Part shown: one piece after another, positions 1 to 7,932 of the stretch | Layout of the letters: every line of letters begins with the position of its first letter | Position numbering within the stretch: position 1 is the stretch's first letter | Assembly (NCBI GenBank): GCA_017500935.1 | Contig: JAFVXW010000020.1 | Location: 25,998 to 89,997 of the forward strand | DNA: 64,000 nucleotides | Reading direction: 5' to 3' | Origin: Lachnospiraceae bacterium | GTDB lineage: Bacteria > Bacillota > Clostridia > Lachnospirales > Lachnospiraceae | Program-made: the position numbers and the translations under genes | Notes under the pieces: model-generated | The model's input: the letters and a program-made list of their open reading frames with translations, nothing else | Database searches by the model: none | Told to the model about the DNA's origin: nothing

Positions 1-2197
1 TGTGAACACTTACAATATCACCGCTCTGAATCTCAATCTGATCAGAGGTTGAACCCCATCCGACATAAGCCAGCGGATATGCATAATTGACATAATAGTT
101 TAAGTTTGTGCCATGATCCCAGAAATCCATAAAGCTGGAACCTGCATCCTGAGACCAGGAAATGGCTTCCTTAAATGCTTCCGGATCATCCTGATAGGAA
201 ATACCTGTACCAACCTCATCCTGGCTGTATCCCAGATAATAAAGTTCGGTCGCTGCAATGAACGCATGCATCACTGTGACATGATCATAAGCACTTTCCG
301 GTGTACCTTTTTTCTGCTGGCTCCGGATACTGCCGTTTTCATCCACATAACAATAAGGATTGTAATAATACTTCTCCAGACCATACAAGGACAGATCAAA
401 GTACGGAACGGTAAGCTCCATATCAATCATGATTTCGCCGGAATCATTAGGTTCATGAAACTCATACCATCCTTCTGTTACCGTAAAATTCACAGTCACA
501 GGCTTAATCTTGGAAACAGCCGCCACACCGGATACCATAATCCGGTAATCCTTTTGAACGTTGGGAATGGTATATACATTTCCTTCCCCGGTCAGCTCAA
601 GTTCATAAGGCTTTGTTCCTTTATCCAGATCACTCTGGGGAATCACTTCCTGTGCAATGACCGTAAAATCATCACCGGCCTTAAATCCATCCACAAAATC
701 CAGCGTAAAGGAATATGGCTCATCTCTCCTGGCTGTCTTTTCACCGTTTACCCGATAGCCATATCCTTCGCCCGGAAGTTTGATGGAATGTGATCCCGGG
801 ATGACCTGTACTCCAAAAACAGTAACTGCCAAAGGACCGCTGACATTTAAAACGGTGTAGCTGCCGTCACTGGCAGGCTCAATCTCTTCGCCGTTGACCT
901 TAACCGCAAAATTATAGTCATTTGTTTCATAACCTGCGTTGATCTCAACAGTAAATGAATACGCCTTTCCCTGCTGTGCCTTGGCTTCACCGCTAAACGT
1001 ACAGCCATTGTGATCCTGGAAAGAAACATCATAACTTTCTGTTTCTGTACTGCCAAGCGCACAGTTATCACAAACAGTACCTGTATGCTCTTTGGCAATC
1101 TGCCAGTCAAGAACCGGATAAGGACAGCTTGATACATAAGCGTCACCAAGCAACTGGACAAAATCTTCATCTGCCATAGCCGCCGCAGTCATTGCTTCTG
1201 CCCGGTAAACAGGTTCCTGTTCTGCACTGGTACTGAAATCCGGCACACTTTTTGCAGATACAGTACCCAGAAAATAGCAGTTGCTGATCACATTGGTGGT
1301 GTTATACTGTCTGCCGATCACGGCATAGGTGCTGCTGCCTGCGTTATAACAATTCTGAACCTTCACACCGTTGTTTAAATGTCCTGCAATACCGGCTACT
1401 GCTGTGCTGCCTGTCACACGGCCGGTGTTATAGCTGTTTTTGATGTGATTGTCACCCTTATACCCCTGGTGCCAGCCGACAATACCGCCGACACATTCAT
1501 TACCGTGGATATTTCCGTTATTATAACAGCCCTCAATCCGGGTACTGATATAGCAGGCACTGCCCATAATACCGCCCACATAGTCATTGGCAGTAATACT
1601 GGCCTCATTGCCGCAGTTTTCGATCAGTACATCATTATAGAAGGTAGTGCCTTGCTGGCTGTATCTTACGGAACCAACGATACCGCCGACATAATTCTCT
1701 CTTGTGTTGGTAACCGTTGCCCTGTTGATACATCCGAAAATGTGTGTAAATGTCACATCATGTGCAATAGGAGTACGACGGACACTTCCGGCAGTTTTTA
1801 CATTCTGAATCGTTACAATGGCGTCAGATGTACCTTTCACAAAGCCAAACATGCCCCAGTTAGCCTCCTTAAAGGTAACTGTATGCCCCTGACCATCGAA
1901 TGATCCGGAAAATGGATAGTGATTGATACCGATACCGGGCCAGCTTGTCTGTTCTGTCAGATCAATATCTTCTGTCAGTACACCGCTGATACCCGTATTA
2001 CCTCCGTTTACCTCTTGGGCAAACCAAAGCAGTTCTTCCGCGGTGCCAATCTGATAACAGTCATCCACAAGATCCGGTATTTCTGCTTCTGTACTTCCGC
2101 TTTTGACCGCCGCTGCATCAGCTTTGGTTCCAAAAACAGAAAAACTTCCCATCACCATGACAAGCGCAAGGATCAGGGCAAAAATGCGTTTACTCAC
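1..2197 (-). CDS. secreted GLUG-repeat / DUF4430-like protein, 3' end outside window
   Basis: An open frame runs from a GTG at 2197 (GGAGG about 8 nt upstream) through the left edge, giving about 732 residues with no stop. Residues 1-30 form a Sec signal peptide (hydrophobic ALILALVMVMG, then ADA-AA). Residues about 165-310 carry repeated VGGIVG/VGGIMG/VAGIAG units of the GLUG type, seen in Gram-positive surface proteins. Residues about 600-732 resemble DUF4430, the transcobalamin C-terminal-like domain, with V-T-V-x-H-A near its start and a GWGSTSDQIEIQSGD stretch near the edge. Three cobalamin riboswitches in the leader support a corrinoid-related role, for example extracellular corrinoid binding; that function is inferred. 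Any C-terminal anchor or partner genes lie outside the window. Confidence 0.8.
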   Translation of the reverse strand, partial: MSKRIFALILALVMVMGSFSVFGTKADAAAVKSGSTEAEIPDLVDDCYQIGTAEELLWFAQEVNGGNTGISGVLTEDIDLTEQTSWPGIGINHYPFSGSFDGQGHTVTFKEANWGMFGFVKGTSDAIVTIQNVKTAGSVRRTPIAHDVTFTHIFGCINRATVTNTRENYVGGIVGSVRYSQQGTTFYNDVLIENCGNEASITANDYVGGIMGSACYISTRIEGCYNNGNIHGNECVGGIVGWHQGYKGDNHIKNSYNTGRVTGSTAVAGIAGHLNNGVKVQNCYNAGSSTYAVIGRQYNTTNVISNCYFLGTVSAKSVPDFSTSAEQEPVYRAEAMTAAAMADEDFVQLLGDAYVSSCPYPVLDWQIAKEHTGTVCDNCALGSTETESYDVSFQDHNGCTFSGEAKAQQGKAYSFTVEINAGYETNDYNFAVKVNGEEIEPASDGSYTVLNVSGPLAVTVFGVQVIPGSHSIKLPGEGYGYRVNGEKTARRDEPYSFTLDFVDGFKAGDDFTVIAQEVIPQSDLDKGTKPYELELTGEGNVYTIPNVQKDYRIMVSGVAAVSKIKPVTVNFTVTEGWYEFHEPNDSGEIMIDMELTVPYFDLSLYGLEKYYYNPYCYVDENGSIRSQQKKGTPESAYDHVTVMHAFIAATELYYLGYSQDEVGTGISYQDDPEAFKEAISWSQDAGSSFMDFWDHGTNLNYYVNYAYPLAYVGWGSTSDQIEIQSGDIVSVH

Positions 2198-2331
2198 GCA
2201 AAATACCTCCTTAAATCATAAAAATATCTATCAGATCGCCAAAAGGCGCAAAGGTGGGGAGCCCGGCTGATACCGTCAGTTCTGAAAAGACCGGACAGTA
2301 TTTAGCTTAGGCTGCATATGTAATGCAGTTC

Positions 2332-2515
2332 GTAGGTCTTCTGACTTATACGTTCAGAGAGTTCTCTCAGCGCCTGCCTTTTGCCTTCTCAGGTTTTACC
2401 CCAATGACCTGCTTTCGCAGAAAAAAGACAGCCTCCGTACATACAGCACCTCGGATTTTTATCCGCCGTGTTCCGGATTCTCACCGGATTCCCTTGTTCA
2501 GCTGAACAAGAATGC
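2332..2515 (-). promoter_or_regulatory. cobalamin riboswitch 1 (gene-proximal of three)
   Basis: Read on the minus strand, the element has GGGAATCCGGTGAGAATCCGG, then a variant of the GCCACTG core (GGTGCTGTATG), GTCATTGGGG, CCTGAGAAGGC and the closing AAGTCAGAAGACCT. This is the expected order for a cobalamin riboswitch. Its 3' end lies about 135 nt before the GTG of the secreted protein. No T-tailed hairpin follows, so the platform may act on the ribosome binding site; that is inferred. Confidence 0.88.
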
Positions 2516-2643
2516 GTGTCTTTTGTTTCCAATCGGTCGCGCATCAGCCACAAACTAAGCCGGATATCTATTTAAAACCGCCAAAAGCGGCGGAATTCCT
2601 CATTATTTTGCACAAGCAGCCTCGTATTATCGTTTTTTACCAT

Positions 2644-2680
2644 AAAAAAACGACAGCAAATAAACATTCGCTGCCGTTTT
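2644..2680 (-). terminator. intrinsic terminator of riboswitch 2
   Basis: On the minus strand AACGGCAGCG pairs with TGCTGTCGTT across a 10-nt loop and is followed by seven T. It sits about 70 nt downstream of riboswitch 2 and upstream of riboswitch 1, so it fits that element's expression platform. A second strong hairpin (CCTTTG...CAAAGG, 2703-2735) lies between them and could be part of the switch. Confidence 0.8.
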
Positions 2681-2749
2681 CTGCTTTTTATACAAAGCCA
2701 ATAACCCCTTTGCCCATCGCACGGGTACAAAGGAGTCTCTTTCATTCCA

Positions 2750-2935
2750 GTAGGTCTTCTGACTTATGTCTCAAACAATGATCTGCCTGCCTTCTCAGAA
2801 AAATCCAATGACTGACTTTCGTCAACGACAAACCATCTCGACACTTACAGCGCCGGCAGCGCGGGGACTTACACCCCATTCTCTTATTCAGCCAGGTACT
2901 CGTCATGCGCTATACCCGGCCACTGGAACTAACTA
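2750..2935 (-). promoter_or_regulatory. cobalamin riboswitch 2 (middle of three)
   Basis: On the minus strand: GAATGGGGTGTAAGTCCCC, a core variant GGCGCTGTAAG-TGTCGAG, GTCATTGG, CTGAGAAGGC and AAGTCAGAAGACCTAC. It differs in its stems from riboswitches 1 and 3, so it is not a recent duplicate. It is followed by its own terminator. Confidence 0.88.
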
Positions 2936-2952
2936 TTTATTTTTTTAATAAC

Positions 2953-3006
2953 AAAAAAGGTTATGGCGTTCTTACCTATATAAAGGCAGAATATCACCAT
3001 AACCAT
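2953..3006 (-). terminator. intrinsic terminator of riboswitch 3
   Basis: On the minus strand GGTTATGGTG pairs with CGCCATAACC across about 27 nt and is followed by six T. It begins about 25 nt after riboswitch 3, so it is a plausible regulated terminator. Confidence 0.75.
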
Positions 3007-3029
3007 TCCTGGCAAGTATTCTATCGACC

Positions 3030-3235
3030 ACAGCAGTTCTCCCGACTTGCATCTCAAACGAAGAAAGATCCTGCCTTCTCAGGTTGCCCCAATGACTGGC
3101 TTTCGCCAACGAATCTTTTTCTCGATGCCCACGGTATTGGTTAATGCGGGGATTTGGATAAAATCCTGACCCCATTCCCTTATGTAGCTCCAAAGCCTGA
3201 CTTTTGTCTTTACAGCAAGGGAGCCTCTGTGCAAT
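3030..3235 (-). promoter_or_regulatory. cobalamin riboswitch 3 (promoter-proximal of three)
   Basis: On the minus strand: AAGGGAATGGGGTCAGGA, a diverged core (ACCGTGGGCATCGAG), GCCAGTCATTGGGG, CCTGAGAAGGC and AAGTCGGGAGAACTGC. The order and spacing match a cobalamin riboswitch, though the core and the last box are less canonical than in the other copies. The 5' limit is approximate. A promoter must lie above it, or transcription continues from the HNH-repeat gene that ends at 3302. Confidence 0.8.
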
Positions 3236-3301
3236 TTTCCGAGTTCATTATAATTGATTTACTTTTAGATTACAATAACATATTTTCAGAATATGTATCG
3301 C

Positions 3302-3478
3302 TTATTCCTGTTTCACAGGCTTTAATCCCGCATTTTCCAATGCTCTGGGCCACGGTCCCAGCACAGACTTGATAAACTGGATATCCCGCATTTCAAAATC
3401 CGCTTTTTTCGGGATTCTGCCCAGTTCTTCTGCCTTTCTGCGAAGCAGGAATGTTGCATACTGTTTTTTATTCATCAT
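3302..3478 (-). CDS. small HNH-repeat / homing-endonuclease-associated-repeat-like protein
   Basis: A 58-residue frame starts at ATG 3478 (an adjacent ATG at 3475 is possible) and ends at TAA 3302. It contains AEELGRIPKKADF followed by a helical part ending near ENAGLKP, the pattern of the short repeat found in homing-endonuclease-associated and some DNA-binding proteins. It begins 9 nt after the cysteine-rich gene and is probably the last cistron of the riboswitch-4 operon. It is one repeat with no nuclease domain, so a small DNA-binding role is possible but unproven. It is easily missed because it is short. Confidence 0.6.
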   Translation of the reverse strand: MMNKKQYATFLLRRKAEELGRIPKKADFEMRDIQFIKSVLGPWPRALENAGLKPVKQE

Positions 3479-3487
3479 CTATTGCTG

Positions 3488-3784
3488 TTATTTATGTGAC
3501 TGTACTTTTTTATTCATACTTCTGTTCTTCTTCTCCACATCCACGATCTGACTGAATTTATCATTCACATGATCATATCCTTCCGGGGTATGCGGCTTTA
3601 AACATGCAGAACAGTCCTTGATTCCCTTGGAGGTATATGTATAATCCCCGCCGCAGTCTTCCAGTACATACAAAGGACAATAGCAAAACATACAGCTGAA
3701 TTCCCTGTCATCTGCAATATCATGGCATGGAAAAAAACTGCAGCTTCTGTTCTGAAAAAAACGCTCCGAATTTTCTCTAATCAC
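3488..3784 (-). CDS. cysteine-rich small domain protein
   Basis: The likely start is GTG 3784, preceded by AAGGGG; the longer frame would overlap the upstream gene without a binding site. The 98-residue product has FFQNRSCSFFPCH, FSCMFCYCPLY, DCGG and KDCSACLKPH, the conserved cysteines of the PF04071 'cysteine-rich small domain', a probable metal-binding module. A basic tail ends in KKVQSHK. It lies 17 nt after the DUF2284 gene. The molecular role of the family is not established; the riboswitch over this operon suggests a corrinoid-linked one (inference). Confidence 0.8.
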   Translation of the reverse strand: MIRENSERFFQNRSCSFFPCHDIADDREFSCMFCYCPLYVLEDCGGDYTYTSKGIKDCSACLKPHTPEGYDHVNDKFSQIVDVEKKNRSMNKKVQSHK

Positions 3785-3801
3785 TGTTTTCCCCTTATTT
3801 T

Positions 3802-4338
3802 TCAAGCAATCGCGATCATCCCAAACATAAACAGCTTTTCCGGTATCCAAGCAAATTCCAGATGACAGCGTTCTGCAAGCTTTGCCACATCGATACAATA
3901 CGCAGAAATGCAGCTGATCCTTTTTTCAGGGAAAACGCAGGGTTCTCCGGTTACCTGTCTGCAGGGACTGCAGAAAGAACATCCTCCATATCCAAGCGTC
4001 AGACAATTCATACCTTCCTGCCGCAATGCTTCTGCCAGTGCAAGCACTGACTTATTCAGCATGTTCCTGCCGTTTTGAATGGCTTTCTGATTCTCATAAC
4101 TGCCGATTTCATAAGTCATCTGCAGTACCAGCGCTTTCTTTTTTTCCAGAAGTCTCTGATGAACCTCCTGCGGCGTCCCGCAGGCAGGGGGACAGGAATA
4201 ATTCGCATCATATTTGCCGCAGCGGTTTTCTTCGCAGAATTTCCGGAAACTGCCGTCAACCGGAATGTCCTTTGTATCGATCACTGCTGCATGAAATCCG
4301 GCTTTTTCAGCCATTTTTATAAGTTCTGAATCTGTCAT
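3802..4338 (-). CDS. DUF2284 predicted metal-binding protein
   Basis: 178 residues from ATG 4338, preceded by a purine-rich AAGGAAGAAAG. Cysteines occur in CGKYDANYSCPPACG (residues about 40-54), GYGGCSFCSPC (about 117-127), then CVFP and CISAYC, the DUF2284 pattern expected to hold metal, probably an iron-sulfur cluster. The family is found in anaerobes, sometimes beside corrinoid or methyltransferase genes, but no reaction is assigned. It starts 18 nt after the preceding TIM-barrel gene, so it is co-transcribed and shares riboswitch 4. Confidence 0.82.
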   Translation of the reverse strand: MTDSELIKMAEKAGFHAAVIDTKDIPVDGSFRKFCEENRCGKYDANYSCPPACGTPQEVHQRLLEKKKALVLQMTYEIGSYENQKAIQNGRNMLNKSVLALAEALRQEGMNCLTLGYGGCSFCSPCRQVTGEPCVFPEKRISCISAYCIDVAKLAERCHLEFAWIPEKLFMFGMIAIA

Positions 4339-4356
4339 TTCTTTCTTCCTTTTCTG

Positions 4357-6159
4357 TTATCTGTTTGGACTTTCATAGCGTTTTTCCGTATCACGCATAT
4401 GCGCCAGCATGATCTGCGCTTTCTTTTCCAGCTGCCTGGGCAGATTCTGGCTTAACAGGAAAATATCTTCTCCCACTTCCGGCTCTGTCACCACAAAAAA
4501 GCGTTCCGTTCTTCCTCTTAAAAGTGCCGCCAGCTGATATGCATTGTCGATCTCGTCACGGGCGATCTCGTTCATCCGGTAATATCTGTCATCTCCGGTG
4601 ATCGGCCATACAGTCTTTAACTCTGCTGCCTCCTCTGCCTTTGTGGAATCCAGAATATACTGATATTCCGCCGCATGTGAAAGTGTATCGATCAGACAGC
4701 ACATCACCTTCAGACGGTCTTTCAACATCTTGCTGTCAGCGATTTTCCAGACCTCATTTTCACTCATATGATCCAGAAGCTGCATCGCACGTTTCAAATT
4801 CTTTTTGGCATCCTGACAGCACAGCCTGGTAATACGTGATGCAGAAAATCCGCTCAAAAATTCCATGCCCTGAATATTCACATAATCCTGCGCCTGCTGC
4901 TCAGTCATTGCCTGGAACAGATACGGGCGGTAATACTGCTTCTCTTCCTCAGTCAGAAGCTCCGGATAAGGCACCAGCGGGCGGTTGATCAGTCTCTGGC
5001 TCACCAGCGGCATCATAACAAAGTTATCCAGCTGCAGGCAGGTCAGTTTTTCAAAGGCCACATCGATCTCAGTCCAAACCTGCAGCATTTTATCTGCGTT
5101 AGAGCATCCCGCCACCTTTTCGGCAGCCTTGGCCTGTACATTCTGAAGGTCTCTGTACGTCGGACCGCCGATTTCCAGCCATGCTTCCAATACCGCTTCA
5201 TATTCATGATGTGTGCATTCCGGCAAAAGAAGCTTCAGCCATTGAGCCTCACCCTGCTCCTGCTCCCATAAAATTTTGGAAAATGCCAGCGGGAAAGGAA
5301 TGTTTTTCAACGGTCTTGCATGTTCATAGCGGGTAAAATTATACTGAAAAACAGGTCTTTTTCCCTCTTTATTCCGGCCGCTTAACAGCTGTCCGTCATG
5401 CAGACTGCTGTAGCACTGATCCATCGCCGGATCGGGCTTCTTAAAGCCGAGAATATCGCTGGTCAGATCAATGACCATTTCTTTTCCATGATCAGCTGCC
5501 GCCTGCGTAAAAACGTCCAGAAAGCCCAGCAGACGCTTGGAAAGCGGAATATCGCGGCAGGCTGACGGTCCGTTTTCACCGACATAAAGCCCGTGGGACC
5601 AGCACAGTCCGGTGCCGCTGTCGTTGGTGATGATCTGAATATAGGAAATATCCACATCCCTGTATAAAATGTCCATCGCCTCGCGATAGAGCATCAGCAC
5701 CTCCGGATCATCCACACAGGGCGCAAAATACATATGGGTACTTCTGCGCGGATGGTCACATCTGGGGCCTCTCCAGTTGGGATGTTCCAGATACACTTCC
5801 TCCGGCAGATAAAAAGGATCGATCAGCACAAGGGCCGCCTTTAACCCATACTGCTTTGCAATTCTGGCCCGTTCCTTAAGCAGTTCTCTGTTAAGTTCTG
5901 CATATTCTGTATCCAGCCACGGCTTTAATGCATCGGGAACCGCAAGCTTAAACAGACTTGTCTGCAGCATTCCCCAGTTCGGATAGGGATCATTTCCCTG
6001 ACATTCCCATTCTTCCCTGCGCTTTGGAACATCCGAAATAAAAACATACTCTGCACCCAAAGCCGCTGCTCTCTGTGCCTCTTTCTCAAACTCCTCCAAA
6101 GACTGTTCCAGATAGGTTCTTTCGTGAAAATACTGAAACATCCATGTTTTGTTTTTCAT
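4357..6159 (-). CDS. glycoside-hydrolase-like TIM-barrel protein under a cobalamin riboswitch
   Basis: 600 residues from ATG 6159; AAGGAGG lies 11 nt upstream, and a longer frame to 6270 would start inside a palindromic repeat. There is no signal peptide, so it is cytoplasmic. The N-terminal half has alternating strand/helix character (ALGAEYVFISDV, YGLKAALVLIDP, ISYIQIITNDSGTG, KEMVIDLTSDI) resembling TIM-barrel glycosidase-like proteins; the C-terminal half is helical. No catalytic pair can be assigned. It is first in an operon with DUF2284, the Cys-rich small domain and an HNH-repeat peptide. Because its leader holds a cobalamin riboswitch, it may act in corrinoid metabolism or as a B12-independent substitute; both are inference. 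Confidence 0.65.
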   Translation of the reverse strand: MKNKTWMFQYFHERTYLEQSLEEFEKEAQRAAALGAEYVFISDVPKRREEWECQGNDPYPNWGMLQTSLFKLAVPDALKPWLDTEYAELNRELLKERARIAKQYGLKAALVLIDPFYLPEEVYLEHPNWRGPRCDHPRRSTHMYFAPCVDDPEVLMLYREAMDILYRDVDISYIQIITNDSGTGLCWSHGLYVGENGPSACRDIPLSKRLLGFLDVFTQAAADHGKEMVIDLTSDILGFKKPDPAMDQCYSSLHDGQLLSGRNKEGKRPVFQYNFTRYEHARPLKNIPFPLAFSKILWEQEQGEAQWLKLLLPECTHHEYEAVLEAWLEIGGPTYRDLQNVQAKAAEKVAGCSNADKMLQVWTEIDVAFEKLTCLQLDNFVMMPLVSQRLINRPLVPYPELLTEEEKQYYRPYLFQAMTEQQAQDYVNIQGMEFLSGFSASRITRLCCQDAKKNLKRAMQLLDHMSENEVWKIADSKMLKDRLKVMCCLIDTLSHAAEYQYILDSTKAEEAAELKTVWPITGDDRYYRMNEIARDEIDNAYQLAALLRGRTERFFVVTEPEVGEDIFLLSQNLPRQLEKKAQIMLAHMRDTEKRYESPNR

Positions 6160-6250
6160 GTCACAAAAATCCTCCTTGCCAATGTGGTACTTTGCAAAAA
6201 AATGTAATCCGCCCAAGAACGCATGAACCAGTGACCGCCGTATATCAGAA

Positions 6251-6346
6251 AGTGTGCGTTTTGCGCACACTCCGCGCCTAAGCGATTATAATCGCATGCG
6301 CGGCTCGCGTCAGCGACAAACTTCAGTACGCGCGAGTGCGCATATA
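6251..6346. repeat. dispersed palindromic element, copy A
   Basis: It begins AGTGTGCGTTTTGCGCACACT, has an inner ATTATAAT palindrome (GCGATTATAATCGC), and ends with CGCGCGAGTGCGCATATAAG. The same edge motifs, AGTGTGC...TTTGCGC and CGCGCG-AGTGCG-TATA, recur at 22666-22730 and 30463-30501. It lies between riboswitch 4 and its first gene. Confidence 0.6.
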
Positions 6347-6348
6347 AG

Positions 6349-6392
6349 TTTTTTTATACGATAGGGAACTTGTTTCCTATCGTATAAAAAAA
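6349..6392. terminator. near-perfect inverted repeat, bidirectional terminator-like
   Basis: Two 20-nt arms (TTTTTTTATACGATAGGGAA and its complement, one mismatch) flank a 4-nt loop. T runs on both strands make it a potential terminator in both directions. It abuts the riboswitch-4 terminator. Confidence 0.7.
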
Positions 6393-6423
6393 GCTGCAGC
6401 AATCTTAAGGACTGCCGCAGCCG
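6385..6423 (-). terminator. intrinsic terminator of cobalamin riboswitch 4
   Basis: On the minus strand GGCTGCGGCA pairs with TGCTGCAGC over an 11-nt loop, followed by seven T. It lies about 60 nt after the aptamer; a smaller hairpin CCAGTCT/AGACTGG (6450-6470) lies between and may be part of the switching structure. Confidence 0.75.
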
Positions 6424-6484
6424 TTTTTTCTGCAAACAAAATAACCCCCCAGTCTTATCTCGAGACTGGCGGCATTTCCCGTTT

Positions 6485-6662
6485 AAGCAGGTCTCCTGAC
6501 TTGCCTCTCATCAGCTTACGCACCAGCCTTCTCAGGGAAAATCCCCAATGACCGACTTTCGTCTTGTGTGCAGCCTCCTTGCATACAGTGGCGGTACCGT
6601 TCCGGATTCTGACCGGATTCACTATTCTCCATTGAGTCCATACGCATCTCAATGGCACTTAA
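6485..6662 (-). promoter_or_regulatory. cobalamin riboswitch 4
   Basis: This is the most canonical copy. On the minus strand it reads GAATCCGGTCAGAATCCGG, ACGGTACCGCCACTGTATGC, GGAGGC, GTCATTGGGGA, CCTGAGAAGGC and AAGTCAGGAGACCTGC. Downstream on that strand are a terminator and then the operon starting at 6159; the divergent cobT reads the other way and is not its target. Confidence 0.93.
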
Positions 6663-6870
6663 ACGTATTTTTTCGTAATTTCGATAAAAGCAAACGCTTC
6701 TGATTTAAGATTACACACAATCCTGCCTTTTGTCAATCCGGACACTTTAAGATATGCACACTTTGTAAAATTTGCGGCATAAAGTTTTCTCTTTCGGGCA
6801 ATTGACACACATTCCCGGAATGCATACAATAAAAAACAGGATACTTGTACCCGGAAAGGACCTGATTTTG

Positions 6871-7932
6871 ATGACCACAAATGACCTGACACAACTTCTT
6901 ACCACGATCACCCCGGCCAGCCAAAAGGCTTATGATGCCTGTATATATCATCTTGACCACATTGCCAAGCCCATCGGCAGCCTTGGAAAGCTGGAAAGTC
7001 TGCTGGCTGATATTGCGGGCGCTTCAGGCACACCCCTGATCAATATTGAAAAAAAATGCGTTCTGGTATTCTGTGCAGACAACGGCGTTCTGGCACAGGG
7101 TGTTGCCCAGAGCACGCATGAAGTCACCACCGCGATCACCCAGTCTCTGGTCCGTCATACCACCAGTGTATGCGCCATGGCAAAGGCCGCCGATGCTGAT
7201 GTGTTCCCGATCGACATGGGTATGATCGACACTGTGGAAGGACTGCTGCCCTGTTCTGTTGCCAAAGGCACCTGCGATATTTCCCAGGGTGCTGCCATGA
7301 CCAGACAGCAGGCCGTGGGAGCGATCTGTACCGGTATTGAACTGGTCCGTCAGAAAAAAGAGGAAGGTTACCGCCTGATCGCCACCGGTGAAGCCGGAAT
7401 CGGCAATACCACAACCTCCAGTGCAGTTCTGTCCGTTTTGTTAAACCAGCCTGTGGAACTGGTTACCGGCAGAGGCTCCGGCCTTTCCGACGAAGGCTTA
7501 AAACGCAAGCAAAACGCCATCCGCCAGGCCATTGCAGTCAACCAGCCTGATCCTTCTGACCCGCTGGATGTCTTAAGCAAGCTGGGCGGTTTTGACATTG
7601 CCGCCATGTGCGGTGCCTTTATCGGCGGCGCACTCTGTCACATCCCGGTGATCATGGACGGTTTTATCTCCGGCGTTGCCGCACTTTGTGCCATCCGCTT
7701 AAATCCGCTGATCCGCGGCTATATTTTACCTTCCCACATCACCGCTGAACCCGCAGGACAGATGCTGATGAAGGAAATGGGCTTTGCTCCCATGATTCAC
7801 GGCGATATGCGTCTGGGCGAAGGCACCGGTGCCGTGGCCTTGATGCCGCTTTTAGATCTGGCAGTTTCCGTCTACTACAATGCAGCATCCTTTGACGATA
7901 TTCACGTGGAGAAATACGAAAAATGGAAATAA
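6871..7932 (+). CDS. cobT: nicotinate-nucleotide--dimethylbenzimidazole phosphoribosyltransferase
   Basis: CobT activates the lower-ligand base by moving phosphoribose from nicotinate mononucleotide, giving alpha-ribazole phosphate for the cobamide nucleotide loop. ATG 6871 (GGAAAGGA upstream) gives 353 residues, the usual length; an open frame back to 6772 has no good start. Visible are KPIGSLGKLE (residues about 31-40), the phosphate-binding TGEAGIGNTTT (about 172-182), GRGSGLSDEGL and GDMRLGEGTGA, whose Glu at residue 317 matches the catalytic base of the family. cobU overlaps its 3' end by 10 nt. No riboswitch was found on this strand, although four occur nearby on the other. Confidence 0.95.
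   Translation: MTTNDLTQLLTTITPASQKAYDACIYHLDHIAKPIGSLGKLESLLADIAGASGTPLINIEKKCVLVFCADNGVLAQGVAQSTHEVTTAITQSLVRHTTSVCAMAKAADADVFPIDMGMIDTVEGLLPCSVAKGTCDISQGAAMTRQQAVGAICTGIELVRQKKEEGYRLIATGEAGIGNTTTSSAVLSVLLNQPVELVTGRGSGLSDEGLKRKQNAIRQAIAVNQPDPSDPLDVLSKLGGFDIAAMCGAFIGGALCHIPVIMDGFISGVAALCAIRLNPLIRGYILPSHITAEPAGQMLMKEMGFAPMIHGDMRLGEGTGAVALMPLLDLAVSVYYNAASFDDIHVEKYEKWK

Noticed and set aside
113-1903. Plus-strand frames of 174-226 codons
   Set aside because: They are shadows of the secreted protein gene read on the minus strand.
2972-3193. Minus-strand open frame of 73 codons
   Set aside because: It lies wholly inside riboswitch 3 and its terminator and has no recognisable protein pattern.
6660-6870. 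Possible riboswitch for cobT on the plus strand
   Set aside because: No GCCACTG or GAGAAGGC boxes in plus orientation; the only aptamer here reads the other way.
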